Positions 22,448-32,362 of a DNA stretch of 64,000 nt are shown here, piece by piece (positions within the stretch are counted from its first letter, which is position 1; each line of letters begins with the position of its first letter). Under the pieces are notes generated by a model. The model did not search any database. It saw only the letters and a program-made list of their open reading frames with translations, and was not told the origin of the DNA. Source of the stretch: Linanthus parryae. Lineage: Eukaryota > Streptophyta > Magnoliopsida > Ericales > Polemoniaceae. The DNA lies in assembly GCA_023055425.1 (NCBI GenBank), contig JALGPY010000002.1:121408088-121472087 (forward strand), read 5' to 3'. A program made the position numbers and the translations under genes.

Positions 22448-23100
22448 GAATTCCAACTATGTGATTTAAAAGAATAATTATTATGATTGTAATATTGATA
22501 TTTCTAATTAAAGAAATTATTTTAATATTTCACAATTAATATGCATTGTCTAACTAATTTATTTATCTTCAGAAGCGATAACATCTAATTAAACAATTTT
22601 AGTTGTTGGTGAAAAGAATAACATTGATATTTTAATTATTGTCAAAACTCAATATTTGTTTATAAAAAACAAAATTGACATTTAGGTAAAGTCTAAGACA
22701 ATATACTTTAACAAGTATATATATAAAAATATTTTTTTTTGACTTATTAATTATTATTATTTTCAAGAAAACAGTTTATACACATTTGAATTGTAAAATT
22801 GTTTAAATTATTGAAATATTCCTTACAACATATATATATATAGTAAAAGTACAAATTAATAACTATAACTAATAATTTAACAAAAATAATCAAAAACTAA
22901 ATGTATTAATTAAATCAGAAATTATAAACTACTAATACATCCCCTAAAGATCCCATAGTCTACACATAATCACCCTATCCCCCACCCCACTCCCCAAACA
23001 ACACATAACATAGTTAACATAAAAGACATGGCTACCCCCCAAGGTTTATGAAGCAAGAAATCAGCCCCCTAATAAGAACCCGCGGTAAATACATATACCA
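22448..23100. other. AT-rich stretch without recognised genes
   Basis: Strongly AT-rich sequence with short runs (TATATATATA near 22,835, T-run near 22,730). No long ORF and no recognisable repeat family or RNA gene are seen. It is probably decayed intergenic DNA. Confidence 0.6.
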
Positions 23101-23720
23101 TTCATCTCTACTTCAATCAAATCATGATTTCGAGCTATAGAAATTAGATTTTTTACAATCAAGAACGAATAAGAGAGGATTTAGAGATTGCCCACTCAGA
23201 AAACAAGTCGAAACAGTGGAGAAACGGGTTGGGTCCATTTCCCGGCGAAGCTTCTCGCCGGTTTTAATGGGTGTGGCCTTGGAACTCCTGGATTTTAGTT
23301 GGTGGCACTCTTAGCTGCCCTTTTTGCTGCTGGTACCGACAGGAGACGGAGGAACAGAGGCCGAGAGAGATGGATGGAGGTGTCGTGACGTTGGAGGTTG
23401 CTCGGTGGTGGTGGTTAGCCAGTTTTTCTCCGGCTGGCTGCTGCTGGCGAGGCTCTGCTGTTGCTCTTCTTTGCACCAGACCAAGAGAGAGAGAAAGAGA
23501 GACAGAGGGTTTGAGAGGCGGTGTTGTAGGTGTTGGTGAATGGTGATGGTGGTTTCGGTGATTGCTGGTGAGCGGTGGTTGTGGTAATTGGTGTATCGGT
23601 TGTTTCGGGGAAAGACCAGAGAAGCTGGTTGTGGTCGTGATGGTGGAGATGATGGTGGCTGTGTAGGTGGTGGTTGTGATGGTGGCAGTGAAGCTTCGTG
23701 ATGGTGGTGAAGGTGAGTGT
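23101..23720. other. GGT/CCA low-complexity block, no supported gene
   Basis: A purine- and GGT-rich plus strand gives overlapping open frames on both strands (Ser/Thr/His/Pro-rich on the minus strand at about 23,311-23,780). Their composition is explained by the triplet bias and the GA run near 23,482-23,505. I recognise no domain and would not call a gene, although a fragment of a gene leader or of an LTR is possible. Confidence 0.5.
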
Positions 23721-24156
23721 TGTTATGAATCCGGGTATCAAGCAAGAACGATAGCAAAAAATAAAAAGAACGAGAGACAAGAAATTTAACGTGGATCGCT
23801 AGTTTAAATACTAGCTACTCCACAACCCGAACCTGATGTTATTGAGAGAAACAAACCCGAAAACCCGATTACAATCACTAACACACGCACCAAAAACAAT
23901 CTCTCAACTCACTGCTAGAGAACCCTCTTCCGTGTGTGTGTGTTGTATTGTTACAGACCCTATCAAAGACCAAATTTAGTGCATGGTTTGAATAATGCCA
24001 AACCCACCGCCCCTAAATTGGGAACAGTTGTGGCAGACCTTGCCTAAAACATTTGTTCCCTTTTTATTTTCTTTTTCTATTAACTAAATATTGACTTTCT
24101 TTTATTACTTGCCTTGCACCAAAAGTATTGCCAATTTGATTAAAGTCAAAACTTCA
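23721..24156 (-). repeat. Probable 3' LTR of a further Copia (element H)
   Basis: A 436-bp segment beginning TGTTATGAATCC and ending AACTTCA, so TG...CA on both strands. On its plus-strand right side lies AATCTCCACCTTGACTT, which as minus strand reads AAGTCAAGGTGGAGATT, like the purine tract that precedes 3' LTRs of many plant Copia elements. No primer site is present on the other side, which fits a 3' LTR. No second LTR is seen in the window. Confidence 0.5.
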
Positions 24157-24686
24157 AAAAATCTCCACCTTGACTTGAATCATCTCAGCAACCCTGAACC
24201 AGAACTGATGCTTCTCTCGAACCTGAAACATATGCGTCTCCCTCAGTCAGAAACGAGCATGCCTCCACCTAGAACCAGACTCGAATACATTCACTGAGAA
24301 AGCAGGACCAAATGTATTCCCGATGCGCTGCAAACAGCACCTACCAGTGCACCATGACAAGTGCCTAGATGTCGTCCATACCAGATGCACCGACGAGGAG
24401 TGCCACAAAATTTCATGCCAGATGCGCCCCGTATGCCTCAGATGCACCCGAAGCCCTAGTGCGTGCCAGAAATCTTTTTGCGCCTAGAACTAGACCCCGA
24501 TTCGCGTGCCAGAGATCTCACGTGCCAGATGCTCCATGCCCGGAGCCCAGAACCGCCCCCAAGGGGCTCAGAGAAGTAGGTCGTCCTCCGAGGAGGTCCC
24601 TCCACCTAGAAACAGATTCGTTTGTGATAAGTCTGAAGCTCCTAGATATTATTTTGTGAATGTACATGCAGAGAGCTTTGGTTCCT
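24157..24686 (-). mobile_element. Probable internal 3' part of element H
   Basis: Non-coding or decayed sequence between the putative purine tract and the start of element F. It contains several imperfect copies of a TGCATCTGGCA-like unit on the minus strand (24,350-24,550). No protease, integrase or RT motif is visible. It may continue beyond F outside the window. Confidence 0.35.
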
Positions 24687-26110
24687 TGATGATGAAAGAC
24701 AGAAACATAAGCAGGAAATATTTCTAGGTACCAAAGCTTCAAAGCTTTGAGTTACTGTAGTTGTGCTTATATGTGTATTTTGCTAACTGTTTTTGTGCAT
24801 GTTTTGGTTTTGATATTGGATAACAATATAAATGCTTTAGTAATCTGTTTTCTAAGTTATAACAAATGCAGGACTGAGTTGGATTGAAAATCTAAGTTCA
24901 CTCTGATAAACTAGCAGGCAAAGCTTCAAAGCTTTCAGATTTTCTGGCTATTCTTTACTGCTAAGTTCATCTAATTATCTATGTGTACGCAGGTGAATTC
25001 TGTGAGACTTGGAACTTGTTATGAGTTGATTATTGTCTAATAAAACTTGTTCTATACTGGTTATTTAACATATTCAACAGTTTGATTATATAAGTCTATT
25101 ATAAGACAAATCTAGCCCAGTTTTCTCATGAACTGTTAGCATACTGCTAAACAGATCTTGATGCTAAATTGTCTTGATGTTGCTTGATCTTGTGTGCTGA
25201 TTTTATGTAGGTTTTTTGGGCGTTCCAGAGTCCATAAACAAATCAGATAGCTATTCAAACATAGTTGTTGAAAGAAGAATATCAGGGAAGAGGATTTATA
25301 GGGTTTCTGTTCCTAAAATCTCTCAGTTTGTTGCAGACTGTTATTTAAAGAGATCAGCACTTTGATTTGAAGCAAGAGATACAGATATTAAGACTGATCT
25401 TCGTGAGATTTAAAGTGTGCTACAAACAGGAGAGTTTGTATCATTCAATTCTTCAGTTTCATTAGGCCATTGACATTGCAGAAGCAAGATCATTCATCAT
25501 ATCAGAAGAACTCTTCCAGGCTTCATTAGCTTATTCTTTCTGAGTTCTTCTTCTTGTACTGAATTGGAATATTTATTCAACATTTCTGAAACCTCACTAA
25601 ACTTTGTAGTTTGGTTGTCCAAGTGAACAACAAGAGGTTCTTATTGTTTAACCAGGTTGTAGCCTGTAACTAGATAGGTTGGGAACCACAAGCTGTATAA
25701 GTGTAAGGTAGTTCACTTAGGCTTGAGATCTAGGGCTAAATCTGGGTGATTAATAGGAAGTTGTGTTTGAATCCTGGAGGGATTAGATCCCTCAGGCAGA
25801 GACTAGATCCAATTGTGACTGAACTCTGTAAAATCCTTGTGTCTCTGTTATTTACTTTTGCTGTCTTTACATTCAGTTTAAACAGGAAGTTTCAAAGCTT
25901 TAGAGCTTTCCAAATCTCAAAGCTTTGAAGCCTCTACATCCTGCAGTTATATCTTTAAGTTTTCCAAATCTATTTCAAAGCATTGAGATATCAACTTTTT
26001 CACTACTTAAGTTTCGAAAGACTGAGTTTTGGCAAAAGTTAGCATACTCTATTCAACCCCCCCTTCTAGAGTATTTAGATCTTGTATTACACCTACATTA
26101 CAAACTTTCA
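24687..26110 (+). repeat. 5' LTR of element F (left boundary approximate)
   Basis: The right end is fixed by AAACTTTCA followed by AT and the primer site. The segment CTATTCAACCCCCCCTTCTAGAG (26,049 onward) resembles the end region of SIRE-type LTRs. The left end at TGATGATGAAAGAC is a guess from the TG rule. Several copies of TCAAAGCTTTGA occur inside (24,739-24,750; 25,917-25,928; partial at 24,919 and 25,891). Confidence 0.55.
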
Positions 26111-26112
26111 AT

Positions 26113-26124
26113 TGGTATCAGAGC
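26113..26124 (+). other. Primer-binding site of element F
   Basis: TGGTATCAGAGC two bases after the LTR; initiator tRNA-Met type. Confidence 0.9.
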
Positions 26125-26156
26125 TTTGGGTCACTGTTTAAAGATCTAACAATCTT

Positions 26157-28050
26157 GTGAAAGTGAGTTTTGTAGGTGAAGGAGGATTTTCACAGGGAAG
26201 AGCAGCCAATAAACCTCCACTGTTCTGTGGTGATAATTCTGTGCATTGGAAGGCATTGATGAAAATGTTCATTATAGATCAGGACATGGAACTATGGTCA
26301 ATTATTGTGAATGGGCCAAACTTGTTCTCTACTAATGTTAATGGAGTTAGAACTATCGAACCTGATGAAGATCTCTCAGTTACTGAACTGGAAAAGGTAT
26401 CAAAAAATTACAAAGCTTTGAACTTATTGTATTGTTCTCTTAGTGCAGATGAGTTTAACAGGATATCCAACTGCAATAATGCAATAGAGATCTGTGATAA
26501 GCCGACTGTTACTTATGAAGGAACTAGCCAAGTCAAGCAGACAAAATCAATATCCTTTTGAGACACTATGAACTTTTTAAGATGAATTTTGATGAATCCA
26601 TCAAAGATATGTTCAAAAGGTTTACAGATATTGTAACTAACTTGGAGTCATTAAGAAAAGTCAAGAAGATTCTCAGAAGCTTACCTAAGGCCAAATGGGA
26701 GCCTAAAACAACTGCAATTGAGGAAGCTCAGGATTTAAGCATCTTGAAGCTTGATGATCTGCAAGGAAAATTTCTCACTCATGAGATCTCTATGAAGGAG
26801 GTTGATGGTGAACTGAGTGAAAACATCAAGAACCTGGCACTCAAGGAAAAAGACAATGAAAAATCCCAAAGCCTTGAACAGGATTATGATGATGATGAAG
26901 AAGCCTTCGCCTTGATTTCCAAAGCCTTGGCCAGAATTCTGAAGAAAAAGAGAAACTCTAGAAACAAGGATTACAACAAAGAGAAATTCACATCCTCAAC
27001 CAGCAAGGATCAGAAAGGTAAGTCTGCTTCACATTCATATAAACCTAAAGTTATGAATTTCTATGAATGTGGAGATCCATATCACTTGGTAAGAGATTGT
27101 CCTATAAAGAAGAAAAGCAGACAATTTCCTAAGAAGGAAAATGACAACAGAAGGAAGAAGTCAATGGTACCCTCATGGAGTGATTCAGACTCTTCAGACT
27201 CAGATTCTGATGAGGAGCAAGCCAATCTATGTTTGATGGCTGGACATCAACAGGACCACTCTACTGAGAAGCTAATTGAAGACATGGTAAAGAATCTCTT
27301 ATCTAGTCCTTCTGATGTTTTACCTGAAATTCTCAAAAGCATGTTTTTAAATGAGGAAAGTTACAGGAATGAGATTGATTCCTTGAAAATCAAGGTTCAT
27401 GAGCAAGTAAAATAAAATTTAGATTTGGCTTTTCATAACAAATGTCTCGAAGCTACTATGTTGAAAATTATAGTGACTTCAAAGCCTTAGACAGCAGATT
27501 CGAAGCTTTGAAATCACAGGTCAAAGAAGTAGTTGATCAAAACACTCTTTTAACTGACAAGTTTGTTGATCTAAAAAATCATTCTGATGATTCAGAACAA
27601 CAAAACACTTCATTGACTAGTAAGCTTCAAGAATCTAAGAATATTCTTTCAACTTTTTCTGGCTCAGAACATGAGCTAAATCGTATGCTTGGAGGAAGTA
27701 TGAATTTTGTATACAAAAGTGGAATTGGTTATAATCCAAATTTTCCAAGAAAAAACCAAACCACTTTTGATAAATCAGGAAGCAGACATTCTCCAAAGTG
27801 TCATTACTGCTGCCAAATTGGATATGTGAAATTAACTTGCCCCTTTAGAAGGACAGAACCTCACATAATGAGGAATACCTATCCTTATCAGCTTAAGGGA
27901 CAAGTGAAACAGATTTGGGTTCCAAAAGGAGATAGACCACCTAACACGGTTGACTATGAGTATGAATCCAAATTCTACACTTGGTCTAATAGCCTGTTAA
28001 GGCATTTATTGAATTTTGCAGGATGTCACCAAACCTTTGAAAGATCATAA
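26157..28050 (+). pseudogene. gag: SIRE-like Copia gag, frameshifted (element F)
   Basis: Gag-like protein in three overlapping pieces (26,157-26,561; 26,558-27,415; 27,442-28,050). The first has the NKPPLF...W gag N-terminus. The second is acidic and basic by turns and has a knuckle-like motif (YECGDPYHLVRDC, about 27,060-27,105) whose first Cys is Phe. The third begins with a heptad-rich stretch, probably a coiled coil, and has CHYCCQIGYVKLTC (about 27,798-27,840), in which the usual His is Val. A long gag with two zinc motifs is typical of SIRE. The frameshifts and motif losses mean it is not functional. Confidence 0.8.
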
Positions 28051-31000
28051 ATGGATTTTCGATAGTGGATGTTCCAGGCACATGAGTGGAAAGAAATCTT
28101 TGTTCTCATAGCTCAAAGATCAATCAGAGGGAACACTCACACTTGGTGACAAAGCAAATTTCAACATAATTTTTATAGGAAGTGTTGGTAACAATTCTGC
28201 ATATTCAATTTCTGATGTCTATTTAGTTGGTGGTCTTAAGTATAATTTATTGAGTATTTCTCAGCTTTGTGATAAAGGCAATAAGGTAGTTTTTGACAAG
28301 GAGAAATGTGTGGTGCAAGATGAAAAATCAGGCAATTGCATTCTCACTGCTCCTAGGTCACATAATATTTATGCTTTATGTACTGACAAAGTTGCAGGTG
28401 ATAGTCTGAAATTTCTCAAAGCTCTGAAGGATGACTCAAAGCAGTGGCACAGAAAGCTTGGTCATATAAGCATGCATACTTTGAACAAACTCATCTCAAA
28501 AGATTTGGTAAGGGGATTACCAATCCTCAAATTCAAATATGATGAGTTTTGCAAGGCATGTACTCAAGGTAAATAGACCAGAAGTTCATTCAAGCAAACG
28601 AACTTTGTAAGTACTTCTAGACCTTTAGAATTGATGCATCTGGACTTGTGTGGTCCTATGAGGGTTCAAACACCCAGAGGTAAGAGATATATGCTTGTTG
28701 TAGTTTATGATTACTCTAGATTTACTTGGGTTATGTTCATTAGAGAAAAGTCTGAAGCAATATCTGAATTTTCAAAACTTTGCAAAGAACTTCAAACTTT
28801 AAAAAAAATTACCAGTTGCATCTATTAGGAGTGATCATGGTAGGGAATTTGATCAACTTGATTTTGATTTATTTTTTTGCAAAGCATGGCATCTCACACA
28901 ACTTTTCTGCACCTAGAACTCCTCAGCAGAATGGTGTAGTTGAGAGGAAAAATAGGAATCTTGAAGACATGTCTAGAACTATATTACTTGAAAGTAATTT
29001 GCCAAAGTTTTTAGGGGCAGAAGTTGTTAATACTGCCAACTATGTGCTCAATATATGTTTGATCAGACCTATTCCGAATAAAACTCCTTATGAATTGTTC
29101 AAAGGCAGAAAGCCTAGTGTTGTTTACTTTAAGCCTTTTGGTTGTACTTGTTTTGTGCATAACAATGGCAAAGATAATCTTAGTAAGTTTGATGCAAGAA
29201 GTGATGAAGGTGTGTTTCTTGGTTATTCTCAAACTAGTAGAGCTTACAGGGTTTACAATAAGAGAACTAAGGTTGTAGAGGAGAGTGTTCATGTAATTTT
29301 TGATGAAAGTACTGATGATTCTCTGAGTGAAAGTTTTGCAGATATCAGTTTGAATAAATGTGAGGTTGATGATGCTTGTGAGAAATTCAATAGAAGCAAA
29401 ACTAAGCAACAAAAACTTTCAGAAGAATCTCAAGGCCTTGAACCCCCTGCTGAGTTAAAATCTCAAAGCCTTGAGACAGAGACTGACAGAAAATATGATG
29501 CTCCTTCTACTGTCTCAAGAACTCAAAGCCTTGAAGGCCCATACACTTCAACACCCTGAAATAAGTTCAAATATTTATCAGATCATCCTGCAGAGAAATC
29601 ATATCAGATCCAACTATTGGAACTCAGACATGAGGTCAATTGAGGAACTTGTGTGCTTTCGTGCTTTTGTATCACTCATTGAACCCAAGAATGCAAAAGA
29701 AGCACTAGAATATGCAGATTGGATCATTGCAATGCAGAATGAGCTGAATGAGTTTGAAAGGAACAAAGTCTGGAATTTAGTTCCAAGACCAAAGGATCAA
29801 TCAGTGATTGGAAGAAGATGGGTGTTCAGAAACAAACTTGATGAGAAAGGTAAAGTTGTGAGAAACAAAGCAAGACTGGTTACACAGGGATACAATCAAG
29901 AAGAAGATATTGACTATGAGGAAACATTTTCCCCTGTTGCAAGGTTAGAATCTGTCAGAATAGTTCTTGCATTTGCATCACATAATCATATAAAACTTTT
30001 TGAAATGGATGTCAAATGTGCTTTTCTGAATGGTTATTTACAAGAAGAAGTATATGTTTCTCAACCACCGGGTTTTGAAAGTGACACCTTTCCAGATTAT
30101 TTTTACACATTACATAAAGCCTCATATGGACTTAAGCAAGCACCAAGGGCTTGGTATGACAGACTCTCTAGATTTTTATTGGAAAATGGTTTCAAGAGGG
30201 GACTGGTTGACAAAAACTCTTTTTATCAAAAATCAGGAAAATGATTTGTTAGTTGTACATATATATGTTGATGATATTTTATTTGGTGCTACTAATGATT
30301 CTCTTTCAAAATAGTTTTCAAGTCTATGTGCAGGGAATTTGAGATGAGCTTAATGGGAGTGAATTTCTTTCTTGGACTTCATGTATATCAAATGAAGAAA
30401 GGATTTTTTGTTAAACGAGTATAACATGTCACAGTCCAAGGTAGTTAAAACTCCAGTAAGTTCATCACTGTCTTTAGACAAAGACAAAACTGGTAAGAGT
30501 GCGAGTCAAAAAGAATACAGAGGTATGATTGGTTCACTTCTATATCTAACTGCTAGTAGACCAGATATTGTGTTTAGTGTGTGCATGTGTGCTAGATTTC
30601 AAGATGATCCTAAGGAAAGTCATTTGATTGCTGTGAAAAAGTATTTTCAGATATTTGAATGGAACCAAAGACTTGGGGCTTTGGTATCCAAGAAGATCTA
30701 ACTTTATGTTGAGTGGTTATTCAAATGCAGACTTTGCAGGATACAAAGTAGACATAAAGAGTACTTCTGGATGTTGTCAATTCCTTGGATCTGCATTGAT
30801 AAGTTGGCATTCAAAGAAGAAAAATCCAGTAGCTCTATCAACTGCAGAAGCTGAATATATTGCAGCTGGAGCTTGTTGTTCACAGGTTTTGTGGATTGCT
30901 CAACAGCTAAGATATCTTGGATATGAATTCAGAAATGTGCCTTCAACTGTGACAATACAAGTGCCATTTCTATTTCTAAGAATCCAGTTCAGCATTGAAG

Positions 31001-31127
31001 GACAAAGCACATAGATGTGAGACATCACTTTCTTAGAGATCATGCTGAAAAAGGTGATATTGTTCTATCTTTTACTTCTACTTCTAAGCAGATAGCTGAT
31101 ATTTTAACTAAACCATTTTCAGGTTAG
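28051..31127 (+). pseudogene. pol: SIRE-like Copia pol (protease, integrase, RT, RNase H), broken (element F)
   Basis: The protease motif DSGCSRHMSG lies near 28,066. The pre-integrase zinc finger (WHRKLGH...CKAC) is at about 28,445-28,560, and the integrase core (HLDLCGP at 28,635; PQQNGVVERKNR near 28,925) keeps its catalytic Glu. RT spans about 29,650-30,315 (RRWVFRNK, FEMDVKCAFLNG, YGLKQAPRAWY), with a frameshift at about 30,240 placing the YVDD-box region in another frame (HIYVDDILFG at about 30,258). RNase H lies at about 30,655-31,010 (ALSTAEAEYIA). At least five frame breaks are visible. The role would be reverse transcription and integration of the element. Confidence 0.85.
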
Positions 31128-31531
31128 AGGTTTGCATCCCTAAGGCTTGAATTGGGTATGGTAAACAAGGATACATTGGTTTACGGGGAGTATTAGTCTC
31201 TATGTGTATTATATGTGTAGATCTCAAAGCCTTGAGATCATACTTTCTGAAGCCTTGAAAGTATGGCTCAAAGCTTTGAACCACTGTTACACTGCTTTGA
31301 TTAACGGATATGTTTTATCTTTAAAAATCGGATCGTGAAATATTTTGTTACATCTTTTTAGATAATTACAGAATCTTTCAAATGTTCAGAGATTTTGACA
31401 AAATATCTAAAAATATCTTGACAACTTCTGAGATCTCTTTGCATGGAATTTCCCTTTTTCAATCAGACTCTTCTACCTACATAAGCTGGCTTCAGGACTT
31501 ATTTCTCTCATTCTCAACTTCTATCTGTTCG

Positions 31532-31597
<66 letters not shown>

Positions 31598-31632
31598 CTT
31601 TTTCTCTCAAACTCTCTCAAAACCTAACCAAA
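31128..31632 (+). other. Spacer between pol and third ORF of F, with CT tract
   Basis: It contains three TCAAAGCYTTGA-type motifs (31,220-31,285) and a CT/CTAT dinucleotide tract (31,532-31,597). The tract ends about 35 bp before the third ORF's ATG in the context TCAAAACCTAACCAAAATGG. Pyrimidine-rich leaders like this are common just upstream of plant genes. Whether it acts as a promoter or leader for the third ORF is inference. Confidence 0.6.
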
Positions 31633-32362
31633 ATGGAGCGAAAATCAGAGAGGATCAAGCAGCAAGGTCAGACCTCCAACAAGAGGGTGAAGAGGAAGGC
31701 TAACAGGAAGATCACCATTCATGTTTCAGATTCAGAGGACACGGCCAGTGTTCATGAGACGTCTCCTCCCTCAAAAAGGATCAAGAAGGGTAAGGAAGTT
31801 CAAGAAGAACCAGGGGTTGGGTCAGAATCTGAGTCTGCTACTGAAGAATTGGTGAAGGAAAAAGACCAGGGGAGTAAGGTTAAAGAGGAAGAATCGAGTA
31901 AGAAGAAGAAGGAAGTGATTGTTGAAAAAGGATAAAAGAAGAGTGTGCCATCTTCAAAAGAGAAGAATGCTGATGAGAATAAAGGAGAAGCAACTCCAGA
32001 AAAGAAGAGGGTCAAACACAGTGTTGTGAAGAGAAAGAAGACAACCAATTTTGGTAAGAATATATTTCCTGAATCTTGGTTTGTTAATTCTGAGGTTAAG
32101 ACTGTATGGATGGATGGGTATGCATCATCCAAAGTTTCTTTTTGTAGTCTAATTAGTACTGAGTTGTTGGATATATTTGACTTAGACTACATTAAGAATT
32201 TGAGGAATTCATCTGTTGGGAGTTTGATAAACCCACCTTCCGAGGCTTACCAAAGGTTAACCAGATTGTTTAATTTGAATTTAGTTCAAGAACTGGATGA
32301 TAGTGATAGGTATATCCTTACTTCAAGAGTGGCTGGTGTGGACATTAGGTTGGATCACAAGG
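31633..32362 (+). pseudogene. Third ORF of element F (env-position), N-terminal part
   Basis: An ORF of about 243 codons with one in-frame TAA (31,933-31,935) before it is cut by element G. The first about 140 residues are Lys/Glu/Ser-rich with several basic clusters (for example KRVKRKANRK) that could act as nuclear-localisation signals. From about 32,050 it becomes an ordinary folded-type sequence (WFVNSEVKTVWMDGYASSKV). It lies where SIRE elements carry an envelope-like ORF, but I see no signal peptide or membrane segment here. The C-terminal part (63,314 onward) resembles the putative plant transposon protein domain family found beside many plant retroelements, so the function is open. 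Confidence 0.65.

Larger units (their letters stand above)
24687..32362 (+). mobile_element. SIRE/Maximus-like Copia retrotransposon F, left part
   Basis: Layout: 5' LTR (left edge uncertain, near 24,690) ending at 26,110, primer site, gag, protease, integrase, RT, RNase H (to about 31,127), then a 0.5-kb spacer and a third ORF. The third ORF is cut at 32,362 by element G and continues at 63,309. The third ORF after pol and the long gag with two zinc-knuckle-like motifs fit the SIRE/Maximus lineage. The coding regions have multiple frameshifts and stops. The 3' LTR lies beyond the window, so age and target site cannot be read. Confidence 0.8.

Noticed and set aside
22448..22960. AT-rich stretch considered as organellar insertion
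   Set aside because: No recognisable organellar gene or tRNA; only short AT runs.
23264..23780. Overlapping His/Thr/Pro- or Gly-rich frames as a possible host gene
   Set aside because: Low-complexity GGT/CCA triplet bias opens several frames on both strands. No domain, start context or splice pattern supports a gene.
31532..31597. CT repeat considered as a CRISPR-like or satellite array
   Set aside because: Simple dinucleotide microsatellite with no spacers; the context is a retroelement spacer.
31633..32362. Calling F's third ORF a true envelope gene
   Set aside because: No signal peptide, membrane segment or fusion-type motif is visible; only position suggests it.
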